Shown: positions 9,137 to 20,381, counted from the stretch's first letter. The stretch is 64,000 bases of DNA from Mycoplasma wenyonii str. Massachusetts (GCF_000277795.1 NC_018149.1:341160-405159), one strand, 5' to 3'. Made by a program: numbers and translations. Notes: generated by a model from the letters alone, not told the origin.

Positions 9137-10567
9137 ACCAAAAACAGAGGGACTATTATCTCTCTTTTGGCTACTTGTGCAATTCTATTTCTATTCCAAG
9201 TAGGTTCTCACATAACAGCACCACTTATTAATCCCAATAGATCTACTTCTTTTTCTGGATTAGCCCAATTACTTAACTTATTTGGGGGAGGGGGATTTAA
9301 GAGAGCAAGTATCTTCTCTGTAGGGATCTCACCCTACATTACTGCTCAGATCATTATTCAGATAATGTCCAATGACTTAGTTAAGAAATTAACAGAGTTA
9401 AGAAAAGCAGGTGAGTTAGGAAGAGCAAAGATAGAGCTCTATACCAGACTTTTAACTTTACCCTTTGCTGTTATTACCTCTATTGGAACTCTCTATCTAC
9501 TGAATAATGAAGGAGTTAGCTTTATTCACTTATGAACTCCTGAAGCTAAAGATCCCACTCTACAAAAGGTTGATAACCCAATGGGGAATATGGGAAATTC
9601 ACCATTTGTACCTTTTAGTCAATTACATACCTTTCAAAGAGCTTTGATGGTTTTGTTCTTTGTTTCAGGAACTTATATAGCTCTATTCCTTTCAGATCTC
9701 ATCTCTAAGAAGGGATTAGGAAATGGAATTTCCTTACTTATTGTTTCAGGGATTATCTCCTCTATTCCTGAAAACTTCTATGCTTCCTATAACTATCTAG
9801 CTACTTTGGAGGGAGGGGCTGGAAGTGTTAAGTCACTAGTTAATGTCTTTAAGTTCATAATCTATCTCTTCTTTTATGTAATGGTCATTGCATTAATGGT
9901 TTTCATTAATGGCTCTACTAGAAAACTACCTATACAACAAACAGGAGCTGGATTAATTCTTGATAAGAGAAAGTTAGGCTATCTTCCTATCAAGATTATG
10001 CCTGTAGGTATTATGCCTGTTGTGTTTGCAGGTTCTATGATGATCTTTCCTGTAGGTATTGCAGAACTAACTAAGTCTGCTTCACCCAGCTTTAATGCTT
10101 TTATTCAGGACTATATCTCCTTTAGTAGCCCTACAGGATTAATGATTTACTTTGGGTTAATTGTTTTGTTCTCTTTCTTGTATTGTCAAGTTCAATTCAA
10201 TACAGATGAGATGTGTAGATCCTTTCAGAAGTCTTCACAGTTTATACCTGGAGTGATGATAGGTCAAGAAACTCACAACTATCTAAGAATGGTTTTGAAT
10301 AAGATCAACTGACTTGGAGCTCCCTTCCTAGGACTAGTAACTATTATGCCTAACTTACTAAATATCTGAACTGGAATGCCCTCTCAGGTTGCATTCGGAG
10401 GAACAGGTATTCTCTTACTAGTCTCTACAGCCTTAAATCTCTATGAAGAGCTAACTTCTTCAAGAATTATCTCAAAGTACAAAGCAGAACAAGAACATGA
10501 GCTAAGCTCTTTGGAAGCAAGACTACACAATCCAGAGAGAGAACATTCTCCTTACTTACTTTGATAA
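9107..10567 (+). CDS. secY: Preprotein translocase subunit SecY
   Basis: SecY, 486 aa, the channel of the Sec translocon in the membrane. Multiple hydrophobic segments; recognisable blocks are GISPYITAQIIIQIM near residue 70, the SDLISKKGLGNGISLLI block, and RKLPIQQTGAG in the cytosolic loop. UGA codons at 9533, 10310 and near the end are read as Trp. The ATG at 9107 is the only suitable start and sits inside a terminator-like hairpin. Given the many signal-peptide proteins in the window, SecY is the likely export route for them. Confidence 0.96.
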
Positions 10568-10577
10568 ATTCAATAAG

Positions 10578-11255
10578 GTGAGAAGAGAAGTTTGTTTAGT
10601 TGTTTTTCTTGCTCCACCGGGCTCTGGTAAGGGAACTCTTTCTGCACTGCTAGCTGAAAGAAATAACTTCCATATACTGTGTGCAGGAAAGATACTAAGA
10701 GCTTTATTTGCGAAGAAAGCAGAAGAAGGTAAAGAGACAGAAGCGCTACAAGGAGTTCATCAAGGTAAATATCTAGGAGATGAGTTAGTTAATAAATATG
10801 TAATAGAAGAGTTAAATAGGATCCGTGAAAGCTCTAAAGAAGAGAAACTATTTATCTCCTTAGATGGTTATCCAAGAACTATAGGACAAGCAGAGAGATT
10901 AATAGAGTGAGCTAAAGAACAAGAACTATTAGTAGTTAAGATGGAGGGATTAACTGCAGATGATATTTGAGCTAGATTGAGTAAGAGATATCTCTGTGAA
11001 GCAGAAGAACATATCTTTAATACTTCAATGGGATTACCAGAGAATATGATATGCCCCAAAGATGGTTCTAGGCTAATAAGAAGAGAGGATGATGCTTCTA
11101 TTGAGTTAGTTAAGAAGAGATTATTACAACATGAATCTTTAACTAATCCAGTTTGAGAGTATTTTTGCTCTAGGGGAAATAAGACCTTTGTGATAGATAG
11201 CAGCTTAAAAATAGAAGAGCTATATAACTCCTTTAAAGAAAAACTCTCACTTTAA
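10578..11255 (+). CDS. adk: Adenylate kinase
   Basis: Interconverts ATP, ADP and AMP. 225 aa. The P-loop is APPGSGKGT near residue 14 and the DGYPRTIGQA motif is near residue 96. Start is GTG 10578, since no ATG is available before the P-loop. Several UGA codons are read as Trp. Position between secY and map is the classical spc-operon order. The stop overlaps the map ATG. Confidence 0.95.
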
Positions 11256-12145
11256 TGAAGCTCAATTTAAGCGGTAAGAAGGTCAATACTAAGACAGCTG
11301 AAGAGATTAAGAATATGAGACTTGGAGGATTAATTTGACAAGCTATTAGAGACCACTTAAGAGATCAAGTAAAGATAGGGATGGAGTTAACTAGAGTAGA
11401 AGAAATTGCTAAAGAGCAATTAAAGAGATATGGAGTGAAAGAGTCTTTTAATCAATACCACGAATTCCCTTCAGTAGTTTGTTTATCTCTTAATGAGTGT
11501 GTGGTTCACGGTCCCGCCAATAAAGGAGTATTTATCTCTGGGGGAGATAAGTTAACTATTGACTTAGGATTTACCTTCCAAGGACTAAATATAGATGGAG
11601 CTTTTAATTTGTACTTTGATCCAATCCAAGAAGAAGGGGGAGATCCAGAAGAGTTTGAAAAAAAAGAGAGAAAGATAGCTGAATATAGATATCTTCATCA
11701 ACTAACTATGGCTTTGTTTTACGAGTCAATAAGAGAGTTAAAGGAAGATGAACTCTCTGGAAGTATTACAGAGAGAATGGAAACTTTCTTTAATAAGTAC
11801 TTTCCTAAGAAATACAAATTCTTAGATAAGTTCACTGGACATGGTATTGGATATGAGTTACATGAACATCCACGCATACATAACTTTGGACTAACTAAAG
11901 ATGAAGGGGAGGTATTACCCCTTCACTCAACTATTTGTATAGAGCCTATGATCATAGAACAAGAGAATGGCTCTTGAGTATTAGGAGATGATGAGTTTGG
12001 AGTGTATATAAAGAACAAAGGAGGATTAACTATACACTATGAACACACCATATTGATTAGAGAGAAAGATGTAGAGGTATTAACTGCTAGTATTTGAGAG
12101 CTACAAGAGATGAAAGAGGCTTGAGAATTAGTTAAGAAAACTTAA
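11255..12145 (+). CDS. map: Methionine aminopeptidase type I
   Basis: Removes N-terminal Met from nascent proteins. 296 aa, longer than the usual 250, with an insertion after the metal-binding Asp region (a Glu-rich stretch near residue 125). Metal ligands visible: Asp in TIDLG, Asp in NIDGAF, His in GHGIGYELHEHP, Glu in CIEPM, and Glu in the C-terminal HYEHT. UGA codons are Trp. Overlaps adk and infA by one base each. Confidence 0.94.
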
Positions 12146-12387
12146 TGACTCAAGAGGAAGAGAAGTTCTCTTTAGAGGGAAAGATAGTTAAGATGGTTAC
12201 TGCAGAACATGTAAAGGTAGAGTTAGTGAATAAGAAGATAGTTGAGTGTCACTTAGCTAAGAGACTAAAGAGATATAGCTCTTACTTCTTGGAGGGAGAT
12301 AGAGTGATAGTAGAGATGAATCTATATGACTTAAACAAAGGTAAGATAATAGAGAGAATTAAGAAGACACAGCCAGTAACGGGATAA
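12145..12387 (+). CDS. infA: Translation initiation factor IF-1
   Basis: IF-1, 80 aa, an OB-fold protein that occupies the A site during initiation. Pattern: [21 protein letters not shown], then a Gly-Asp-Arg-Val block (EGDRVIVEM). Family length about 72. One-base overlap with map. Its context before rpmJ, rpsM and rpsK is standard. Confidence 0.94.
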   Translation: MTQEEEKFSLEGKIVKMVTAEHVKVELVNKKIVECHLAKRLKRYSSYFLEGDRVIVEMNLYDLNKGKIIERIKKTQPVTG

Positions 12388-12391
12388 GAGA

Positions 12392-12505
12392 TTGAAGGTA
12401 AGAGCATCTGTTAAGAAGATTTGTGAACACTGTAAGGTGATTAGGAGAAAAAACAGAATAAGAGTTATTTGTAAGATAGCTAAGCACAAGCAGAGACAAG
12501 GTTAG
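12392..12505 (+). CDS. rpmJ: 50S ribosomal protein L36
   Basis: L36, 37 aa, starting at TTG 12392. [19 protein letters not shown] is the family N-terminus; zinc ligands Cys-x2-Cys, a third Cys and a His are present. No ATG alternative exists. Confidence 0.95.
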   Translation: MKVRASVKKICEHCKVIRRKNRIRVICKIAKHKQRQG

Positions 12506-12507
12506 TT

Positions 12508-12993
12508 GTGGCTAGAATACTAGGGGTAGTACTGCCAGATAAGAAAGAGTTATTTATTGCTCTTACAAGAATCTATGGAATAGGTATTACTACCTCTGAG
12601 AAGATTATTCAGTTCTGAAGTCTGAATAAGATAGTTCCACTATCTAAGTTGACTGACTCTGAGAGAAATTTATTTGAAGAAACTAAGAGAAAAAGAGTAT
12701 ATAAGCTATCTGCAGAGGAAATAGCTTCTCTTTCTCAGGCAATACTAAAGTTACAGTCTACTAGAGATGAAAACTCTAGTGAACTATTGCTAAGAGAGAG
12801 ACTCTTACTAGAAGGGGATTTAAGAAAGAAAGTGGGAGATGATATCACTAACTTAAAAGAGATAGCTTCTTATGTTGGGCTAAGACATAGAAGAAATTTA
12901 CCTGTTCATGGTCAAAGAACAAAAACTAATAGTAGAACTAGAAAGGGACCAAGAAAGACTGTGGCTAATAAGAAGATAGAAGGTAAGAAATAG
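12508..12993 (+). CDS. rpsM: 30S ribosomal protein S13
   Basis: S13, 161 aa, in the 30S head contacting the P-site tRNA and L5. Start is GTG 12508 with [25 protein letters not shown] following. C-terminal [20 protein letters not shown] is diagnostic. The middle has an insertion of roughly 40 residues relative to the usual 120 aa. One UGA is read as Trp. Confidence 0.94.
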
Positions 12994-12995
12994 GA

Positions 12996-13388
12996 ATGGC
13001 TGTTAAAGATAAGTCAAAGACTAAATCTAAGAAAAAGAAGCTAAATATTTCTAGTGGTATTATGCACATACATACCTCTATTAATAACACCATTATCTCT
13101 TTTTCAGATTTAGATGGGAATGTATTACTGCAAGAAAGTGCAGGAACTATAGGATATAAAGGCACTAAGAAAGCAACACCTTATGTAGCAAACTTAGTGG
13201 CTACTAAAATAGGAAAGGAGGCAAAAGAACTGGGAGTAAATACTTTGGCAATACACTTAAAGGGAATTGGGAGAGGAAAGGAAATAGCTTTAAGATCTAT
13301 TATTGGATTAGGATTTGAGATTACTGAATTAGCTGATAAGACTCCTTTACCACATGGAGGTTGCACTCCTAGTAAGAAACCAAGATAG
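12996..13388 (+). CDS. rpsK: 30S ribosomal protein S11
   Basis: S11, 130 aa, of the 30S platform. Blocks: GIMHIHTSINNTIISFSD, then KKATPYVANLVA, and the C-terminal TPLPHGGCTPSKKPR. No UGA codon. Standard length. Confidence 0.97.
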   Translation: MAVKDKSKTKSKKKKLNISSGIMHIHTSINNTIISFSDLDGNVLLQESAGTIGYKGTKKATPYVANLVATKIGKEAKELGVNTLAIHLKGIGRGKEIALRSIIGLGFEITELADKTPLPHGGCTPSKKPR

Positions 13389-13396
13389 TTAGTTAG

Positions 13397-14416
13397 ATGA
13401 GTCTTAGTAGATTTACTTCTTTTCAAATAGAGTCAGAAGTAGTTAATTCAAGTGAGTGTTCAGCAACTGTTACTTTTTATCCACTAGAGAGAGGATTAGG
13501 ACATACTATTGGAAATACCTTAAGAAGAGTTCTATTAAGCTCTATTCCTTCTCCTGCAGTATTTGCAATTAAGATAGCCTCTTTACCTCATGAGTTCTCA
13601 GCTATTACTGGAGTAGCAGAAGATGCTACTCAACTAATCATTGCTGTAAAGAAGTTGGTATTAAGAGTAGATGAAAACATCATAGACTTTGAAGAACTAA
13701 AGAGCTCTCCAATTGAAAAGTGACCTTACTTGAAAGTTAGAAAGAGTAAGGTAGGACCAGTTTATGCAAGAGATATTGAATGCTTTGCTGGGATTGAGGT
13801 AGTAAACCCAGAGTTAAAGCTTTGTGAAATTACAGAAGAAGGAACTAACTTTGAGTTGGATCTCTTCTGTACTGTAGACAGAGGATATAGAAGTGCTAGT
13901 GAAAATAGAGAGTTATTGAATACTCTTTCCTTAATTCCTATTGATACTCTGTTCTCTCCAGTATTACTAGTAGATTGAAAGGTAATGGAAGAAAAGAATA
14001 CCAAATATGGTTTAAGTGACAAGTTGAAGTTAAGTGTTTCAACTAATGGTTCTATTAAGGCTCTTGATGCAATTTGGTACTCTTCAAAGATACTAGTAAG
14101 TATGTTTGAGAAGATAGCTCAAGAACCTGTGAAGCTATTTAAGATAGATGAACTTGATGGAAAGCCTGTACAACAAGTTGCAAGCTCTTCAGCTCAAGGT
14201 AAATCAGTTTCAATTTCTTCTTCGCCAATTGAAAGTCTAGAGTTCTCTCAAAGAACCTACAACATCTTGAAGAATGGAGGAATTAATACTATTTCTGAGT
14301 TAATCTCTCTTAGTGTTGATCAACTATCAGAACTAAGAAATATAGGTAAGAAAGCTTTAATAGAAGTTCAAACAAAGGTGAAAGAAGCTGGATTTAAGTT
14401 CAAAGAAGATAAGTAA
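13397..14416 (+). CDS. rpoA: RNA polymerase subunit alpha
   Basis: RpoA, 339 aa. N-terminal dimerisation domain with RGLGHTIGNTLRRVLLSSIP near residue 32. C-terminal domain (about residues 270-335) has LEFSQRTYNILKNGGI and ELRNIGKKALIEVQTK. UGA codons at 13721 and 13976 are Trp. Normally rplQ follows rpoA; here the next sequence is a surface-gene island and rplQ lies at 42123-42464. Confidence 0.97.
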
Positions 14417-14433
14417 AGAGTTAGAAGTAGGAA

Positions 14434-14940
14434 TTAGTTAAGAGCTTTAAGTAATTTTTTAGAAAAGATTCAACCTTTACAAACTATAGTTTCGAGTTTT
14501 ATTTCTTCTGCTTTATGCTCTCCATTTTTATCACTTAGCCCTCTGTCTCTTATATTGATTTCATCAAATTTACAGTTATTCACCACATAAGTCCCACCTC
14601 CGCTCACTTCCACATACTTAACCCGATTTATATTTTGTTCCTCAATATCAAATTTCACATCTTTTCATTTGTTTTTTTCATTCTCCTTCACCCATAAAGG
14701 CTCTTCTCTCTTAGACACTTTAAGGTAAGATAGGATCCCATGTTCTACTCTTCTCTCGCTGTTCTAATGACTTCAACTCTGTATTCGTTCTTAGATCCCT
14801 TCACGCAAGAAATTATCGGCCCGGAGTTTTTTGAAATAAAGATTTGCGTAAAACGTGCCGTTTCGTGAATATAAAAAGAGCCCTCGAGAGGAAGAAGGAG
14901 AAATTTGTTGCAAGGCTTTAGTTTGTCATTAATAAATGGA
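14434..14940 (-). pseudogene. Decayed copy of the 14992-15600 surface protein
   Basis: Read on the minus strand, this shows the same blocks as the divergent gene next to it: SGPIISC, then NMGSYLTLK, then YVEVSGGGTYVVNNCKF and CKGWIFSKK. A frame change is needed between the LTLK block and the downstream part (a one-base loss near 14720), the signal-peptide region is missing, and the C-terminus is replaced by unrelated sequence ending at 14434. I read it as an inverted duplicate that has decayed. Sequencing error could explain the frameshift but not the lost N-terminus. Confidence 0.65.
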
Positions 14941-14991
14941 AAAGTTATAAATTTTAAAAAATAAATTAAATCTGGGTAATAAAAAACTAAT

Positions 14992-15600
14992 ATGGATAGT
15001 TTTATGAGAGTAATAAGTGGTATATTGTGTGGAGTTGGTGGGGCCGGTGGAATATCGCCCATCGTCTATGCGACAGCCTCCCAATCCTCTTTTGAGACTC
15101 TGTGGAGACAAGTAGTAGATGATAGTGGGCCGATAATTTCTTGTGATGACAGTGGTGGTAAGTATCAAGTTACAGTTACGATGGCGAAAAATAATGCAGA
15201 AGATATGGGATCCAATCTTACCTTAAAGGTTTCCATGATGAAAACTAGAGGAAATAGTTGACAGGAAGTTTGGAAAAAAGGGGGTGATGCAAGTGGAACA
15301 GATGTTTGATCCGAATGAACTTTGAAATTGGAAGGGGGAAAAATTGAAAGAATTCAGTATAAGGAAGTGAGTAGGAGAGGTGATCTGATGGTTCAGAAGT
15401 GTGAGTTTAAAAATGGAAGACTCGTTGTTTCGGGTGTGAAAGATGGAAATAAGGATATTAAAGCTGAAGAGATGAAATTAAGAATCGATGACTGTAAAGG
15501 TTGAATCTTTTCTAAAAAATGTTCTATTAAACTTAGTTCTGGAGGTGACTTAAGCTGGGGAACCGTCATTGTACCTACCGTTACTTACTACGCTTTCTAA
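14992..15600 (+). CDS. Secreted hypothetical protein, family B paralogue
   Basis: 202 aa, starting with a glycine-rich hydrophobic segment (residues 4-28) that looks like a signal peptide or anchor. The body is hydrophilic with Cys pairs and four UGA-encoded Trp. It ends CKGWIFSKK, then a Trp and a Tyr-Tyr-Ala-Phe terminus, closely like the ends of genes at 61683-62330, 27677-28306, 28336-28986, 29655-30257 and 63340-63981. I do not recognise a function; secretion and paralogy suggest a surface antigen (inference). Confidence 0.8.
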
Positions 15601-15900
15601 AAAAAGTTAAAAAATTAAGTTTTTTTGGAATTTCAGAATTACAAAAAACTGTGTATTTAGTTAATGGAATATCGATGTACACGGATCACTTGTTCTATAT
15701 ATAAAAAAAGTACTAATTAGAAAAACAATAAAGAAATGATTAGTAACTTAGTTTTTTATTGAAACAAAAAGGAATTAACTCGAAAGGATTGTCACCCCCC
15801 CTCCCGTTTCTATACCATATATTTAGTTAAGTATTCTCCTTCGCTCTTTATCTTTCCTAAATTAAAAACTTAATTACCTCTATAGAGAGATTTAAGTAGT
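15601..15900. other. Intergenic region with C7 run
   Basis: 300 bases of AT-rich sequence. The only structure I see is a run of seven C at 15795-15801. A 45-codon frame (15736-15873) spans the run but has no relatives in the window and I do not call it a gene. Confidence 0.5.
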
Positions 15901-16467
15901 ATGCTCACTTTCAAAGAAATAGTTGGAAAGATTCTAAATACATGACTTTATAGACCGGACAAAAACCTACTTATTGGTTACCAGAGATTTCTATGAGCTA
16001 GTCCGCTCATGTGTGTCTTAAATACAATCACTGTCACTTTATACATGTGTCATGTATTTCCGGATGAAACTGGAGTGAAAAAATTTTTTGGATTTATTGG
16101 ACCTGAAGCGGGTAGAAGTCAACAAAGTTGACAAAGAGCTTCTTTTGCCGGTTACACAATAATACTTTTGTTTTACGTGTATGTCAACTATCTGTTGGCT
16201 TACAAATTCTTTAAGACAGATTATGTGATAACAGGAGGAAATCAAAAAAACACTCACATCAATAAGAGATTAGAAAGATTTTTCTTAGCTAACTTAGCTT
16301 TCTCTTCTACTCCTTTAGTTCCTTTCTTAACTACTCTTGGAATTTGGCTAGAGTGAAAGAAGAGTTATGCAAACTATGAAGTAGTGAACATAGGTTTATC
16401 TTCAGATGAGGATGCAGACGAAGAAGAAACTACAACTGATGAAGAATTAACAGACTCCGAAACTTAA
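15901..16467 (+). CDS. Integral membrane hypothetical protein with acidic tail
   Basis: 188 aa with about three membrane spans: ASPLMCVLNTITVTLYMC near residue 36, AGYTIILLFYVYVNYLLA near residue 76, and FLANLAFSSTPLVPFLTTLG near residue 125. The C-terminal 30 residues are strongly Asp/Glu-rich. Four UGA codons are Trp. The layout, with a YKFFKTDY loop and the last span, resembles the minus-strand gene at 30288-30671, so these two are probable paralogues. Convergent with 16478-17047. No function recognised. Confidence 0.75.
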
Positions 16468-16477
16468 AAAATAGTTT

Positions 16478-17047
16478 TTAGTTTCCTCAGTTAGTAAACT
16501 GCCCTCACATTTCTTGTTTCTCTCTGCCTTCTGCTTTTCTGTGACACACTAGTGTGCTGGTGTTATAAGTGGAAGAAGTTAATGACTTCAATTCTGTCCT
16601 TTCACAAAAATCCTTTAATTCATAATCCTTTCCATCCTTACTAATTCATTGAACACTATCTAAATATGTTGAATATTGCAAGGTTGAATTAGATTTCCAA
16701 AAGAATTTGATAGTTACATCTCTGTCATTTCTCCCTCCTTCAACATTTATTAACTTCACAGGTGTAGCAATTTTACCGCCATCAACGACATAGTAATAGA
16801 AATTTAGATCATCACTATTACTTGTTCTACAAACTAATAAGTAACTATTTTTTCAATCCTTTTCAGGTGTCCCGCCAACTTTATCCTTTCCAGTTAGTGC
16901 AGTAAAGCATTCACTTCCACTCTTTACTTGAGATATATGTCTTGGTAATGTTTTCATAAAAGGAGGGATAATGAAGTATCCGGCACTACCTAGAAAAGGA
17001 GCAATAGCTATTGCACTACCAAATACTGCAAGACCTTTATGAATCAT
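16478..17047 (-). CDS. Secreted hypothetical protein, family A relative
   Basis: 189 aa. N-terminal hydrophobic segment with GSAGYFIIPPF, then a Cys-Phe (ECFTALTG), then an LLVC and LNFYYYV pair and a hydrophilic C-terminal half. This order (hydrophobic N-terminus, Cys-Phe/Tyr, Leu-Leu-x-Cys, aromatic FYY, Pro-Val/Ile) is shared with the ten minus-strand genes between 16478 and 23667. UGA is Trp. Starts directly at the TAA of the preceding gene (TAAATG), so the two are co-transcribed. Confidence 0.78.
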
Positions 17048-17599
17048 TTAGAAATTCTTAAATTCTCTTCATAACTCTCTTTGATTATTTTTATCTGCAC
17101 CTCATTGACAAATTAAGGTAGTACTATCACCATATCCAAATCTATAGAATGCTAGATTTGTATTCTTACAGAAATCTTTTAGATATGAGTTACTACCATC
17201 TCTATTAAGTCAAGAGATTCCATCTGTGTGTCTAGTAACACTTATGGTAGAAGGATTATTTCAATAGAAATTAAGAGTAATACCTCTACCTTTAATTTCT
17301 TTTTCTCGAGAGACACTTAAAGACCTAATAGGTATAGCTACCTTACTAGATTTCTGGTAGTAATAGAAAGCTAGATCTTTGTTATTTGTTCTAGATAAAC
17401 AAGATAGTAAGAAGTGATTAACTTGTTTATCTTTAATAGTTCCTGAGATAACTTCAAAACAACGTCTTTCTTTTATTAATTGATCTATATCTTTTGAGAA
17501 AGTACGTTGTAAAGGAGAAATAACAAAATAACCTATACTACCAATAGAAGGAACTAAAGCTATAGAACTACCTATAGTTATTATTCCTTTATTTGTCAT
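17048..17599 (-). CDS. Secreted hypothetical protein, family A relative
   Basis: 183 aa, MTNKGIITIGSSIALVPSIG then GYFVISPLQ: a signal-like N-terminus followed by RRCFEVISG, an LLSCLSR block and DLAFYYYQ, then AIPIRSL. UGA codons are Trp in the C-terminal half. It is first of a two-gene transcript with 16478-17047 (zero spacing). No homopolymer run. Surface location inferred. Confidence 0.78.
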
Positions 17600-17688
17600 T
17601 AAATGTCCCCTGAGAAATAATAAGCTTTACTTGGTTATTTACTTATTTGTATTTCTAGGAGATGAATTTAAAATCTAAGAGTTTTTAG

Positions 17689-18393
17689 ATGTTAAAACTT
17701 CTTTTCATTGCCACCGGTGGTCTTAGCGGTATAGTAGGTTGAGCTTCTTTTTCTGCCCCAAATTGAGACCCTAAAAATTTATGAAGAATAACAGTTAATA
17801 ACAAGTTTTATTTATCTTCTTGCTTTAACGATCCAACAGACAAAAAGGAAAAATGAACTAAATCAGATTTATTAATTTATTTGACTCCTAAGAAATCAGT
17901 AAGTGTTACAGGGGAAGATATCGAACTTCAATTATGGGGTAAAGGAGATTCTACAAAAATGAAAGATAACCAAGTTCTTTCTCCCGCAAGCTATCACGAC
18001 AAGGATTTACAAAACACATTAATTAGCGATGACAATCATCATCACCAATCATCCGAATTTTCATTAAAACAAGAATCATATCTTTCGATTGGTGAAAATG
18101 TTGTAGGAGAGGATGCTGAAATTTTTGGGATGACAATTAAGTGTAACGATAAAGTTTTTGATTTGACTAAAACGGGAGTGATGGGTAATGGATATAGACA
18201 ACTCGATTTAAACAAAGTTACTTTTAAATTAACAAACGATGTAGGCGAGGTAAATAATCAATTAAAAGACAAATACAAGGACCATGAAGTTTATTCAATA
18301 AAAATAGAAGTTCAAGGAGACACTTCAACACAATTAAAGTGAGCAGATAGTTTTGAAAAACCTATAGTAATTATTCCTTCCGACCAAAGATAA
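17689..18393 (+). CDS. Secreted hypothetical protein
   Basis: 234 aa. N-terminus MLKLLFIATGGLSGIVGWAS is signal-like; the rest is hydrophilic, with a His-rich cluster (DDNHHHQ) near residue 107 and few Cys. Five UGA codons are Trp. It stands alone on the plus strand inside a block of minus-strand family A genes and does not share their Cys-Phe/FYY pattern. I recognise no function. Confidence 0.75.
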
Positions 18394-18411
18394 TTCTTTC
18401 TAGCAAAGTCG

Positions 18412-19083
18412 CTATTTTCCAGTTACAAAGTCAAATGACGCTCAAGTAAGACTTTTCTGATCATCTTTTAATTGGCAAGTCATTGTTCCTCTTTTACCAT
18501 AATTTGCACCAAGACCACTAAAATTCAGGATTTCTACTTTAACACTTTGACAGAAAGAATCACTTCTATCTTTTAGTAAGAAAGATGCGAAAGGAACCTC
18601 TTCTCCTTCTTTGTTAATTCATGGGAGAGTTTCTATATCTCTATTTCCCCTTATAGTTACTCTATTTTCGAAAAAACCAAAGTTTTTTCAAAATAACTTA
18701 ATAGTTATTTCTCCATCTCCATAAACACTCATCTTGACAGTACTAATAGGGAAGATATGATCACTAAATTCTTTGGTGTTGTAGTAGTAAAAGTCAAAAC
18801 CATCTACTGAGATTTGTGTCCCCTTTTCTTTAGAACAAGTTAGAACAAAAGCTGTGTCTCCGCTAGGACGCCTTTTAGGTTCAACTTCTGCCTCTTTGTC
18901 AACTTTATGTCCAGAAATTACCTTGAAACACTGAAGACCTTCTTTTATTAGATTTGCAGTTGCCTTAGAAAGAGTTCTGTGAAGATTTTGCACCAAGGGG
19001 GGGGCAACAAAATAGGACATACTACTCACAGTAGGTACCATAGCTGCTGTGCTACCAAAAAGCATATAAGCTATGGTTGCCAT
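18412..19083 (-). CDS. Secreted hypothetical protein, family A relative, poly-C run, ON
   Basis: 223 aa. Signal-like N-terminus with SSMSYFVAPPLVQN; the Ala-Pro-Pro is encoded by a C8 run (forward G8 at 18997-19004), in frame here. Family order follows: LQCFKVISG, FVLTCSKEKG, FDFYYYN, FPISTVK. A length change of one base would truncate the protein after about 30 residues. UGA codons are Trp. Confidence 0.78.
18997..19004 (+). repeat. G8 run (C8 on coding strand)
   Basis: Homopolymer in the 18412-19083 gene, near codon 28, in frame. Candidate slippage site. Confidence 0.8.
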
Positions 19084-19126
19084 AGATTATTTAAAGATTA
19101 ATTGTTTTGTTGCGCCTAAAACGAAA

Positions 19127-19657
19127 TTATTGAGTAAATGCTTGTCAAGTTTCTTGTTGTCCCTCTAACTCTCCTCATTTACAAGTTAGAGCTTTTGTCC
19201 CGCTACCAGAAAAGGAGGAAAGGCTTGTAGATTTACAAAAACCAGTTAGATCAAAAATCTTTCCCTCCTGTTCAACTCATTTATTACTCACTAAAGTTCA
19301 TCTATTGACCTTTAAATCAGCATGACTACCAAATAAGAATTTGACAGAAAAAGCCCTTTCTTCAGCGCCAGAACTTGTTTGTGTTGGCTTAATTTCTAAT
19401 GTCTTAACTAGAGAAATTGATGAATTAGGTTTAGTGGAATACAAATAAAAATGAAGTGTTGAATTATCCGATTTTCACCCACAAGCAAGTAACTTATTGT
19501 TAGTAACTCTGGCATCAAGAGCAACATAGCAATCCCTTGTTGCTTTTAATTGAGCAATATTCCTAATCCAGAGGGGGGGGCCAATAAAGTAAGCGATGCT
19601 TCCACCTCAAGGTCCAAGAGAAGCCACACTCCCAATCATCATCAATTTATGTAACAT
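19127..19657 (-). CDS. Secreted hypothetical protein, family A relative, poly-C run, ON
   Basis: 176 aa from ATG 19657. N-terminus MLHKLMMIGSVASLGPWGG, then AYFIGPPLWIRN where the Pro-Pro is encoded by C8 (forward G8, 19573-19580), in frame. Later a DCYVALD block, LLACGWK, and LHFYLYS. Start chosen because it puts the signal-like segment in frame. Function unknown; surface role inferred from family. Confidence 0.75.
19573..19580 (+). repeat. G8 run (C8 on coding strand)
   Basis: Within the 19127-19657 gene near codon 26, in frame. Candidate slippage site. Confidence 0.8.
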
Positions 19658-19687
19658 TCCTTATTTTTCTAGACTCTGTTTGAGGGA

Positions 19688-20340
19688 TTATTTTTTATTA
19701 CTTGTTGCGGGGGGGGAGGCAAGAGGCGGACTTGCCAATTGTTGTCAATATTCACTGACTTCTTCACTATTATTTTCTTTTTTCCAAGTGCAATGCAATA
19801 AATATTTAAAGTTCTTAGGGTTTTCAGAATCTTCAGAGACTTCAGGTCCCGAAGACGGCGTAAGACCTCCTAATTTGAATTTTGTTATTTCATATTTGTC
19901 ACAAAAAGTCGACACATTTCAGTCTTTCGGACTATAAGATGACACACCAACTCTATCTTTAAGTCAAGAGTGGTTTTCAAAAAGATAAGAAGGAAAACTT
20001 AAAGAAGAATTGTTACCTCAAACAAAATCTAGGTTAAGTTTTTTGTCTTGGTTTGTGCCCCCCCCGAATCACTACTACTACCAAGTTTTAAGTATTTCAC
20101 AGGAATTGAATGTGAGGAGGAGGGATTATGAAAAAAGAAGTCAAAGGTTTTTCCAATTTTTGTAACACAAGCTAATAAATAATTGTTATCAGAGCCTTTT
20201 TGAACAATAAAACAATTTCTTTCAGATAACAATCCTTCTATATGCTTTGGCATAGTTGGAAGAAAAGATGGATAAGTTACGTATGTGCCACCAATAGTAA
20301 CAGGAACCAATTTAAATAAATGTCCCGCCTTAAAGGGCAT
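19688..20340 (-). CDS. Family A surface protein, phase OFF
   Basis: Starts MPFKAGHLFKLVPVTIGGTY at 20340 and has RNCFIVQKG, YLLACVTK and FDFFFHN, then a G8 run (forward C8, 20058-20065). With eight G the frame stops at 20029 (103 aa). With nine it would continue KKLNLDFVWG and run to TAA 19688-19690, about 217 aa, matching the ON copies at 20436 and 21037. A second run (forward G8, 19709-19716) lies near the intended C-terminus. I list the full locus. Confidence 0.8.
20058..20065 (+). repeat. C8 run, OFF configuration
   Basis: Mid-gene run of the 19688-20340 locus; 9 would restore the frame. Confidence 0.85.
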
Positions 20341-20367
20341 TTAATTAGCTAACAAAAAAAATTAAGA

Positions 20368-20381
20368 GAATTTTATTTGTG
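20368..20381 (-). promoter_or_regulatory. Shared upstream AT element
   Basis: GAATTTTATTTGTG, 28-41 bases before the 20340 start. Variant of the GATTTTATTTTTG element found before every tandem family A gene; on the coding strand it holds TAAAAT, a possible -10. Confidence 0.45.

Noticed and set aside
13181-14022. Minus-strand frames opposite rpsK and rpoA
   Set aside because: Clear shadows of conserved plus-strand genes.
15736-15873. 45-codon frame spanning the C7 run
   Set aside because: No relatives, no signal or membrane pattern; left as intergenic.
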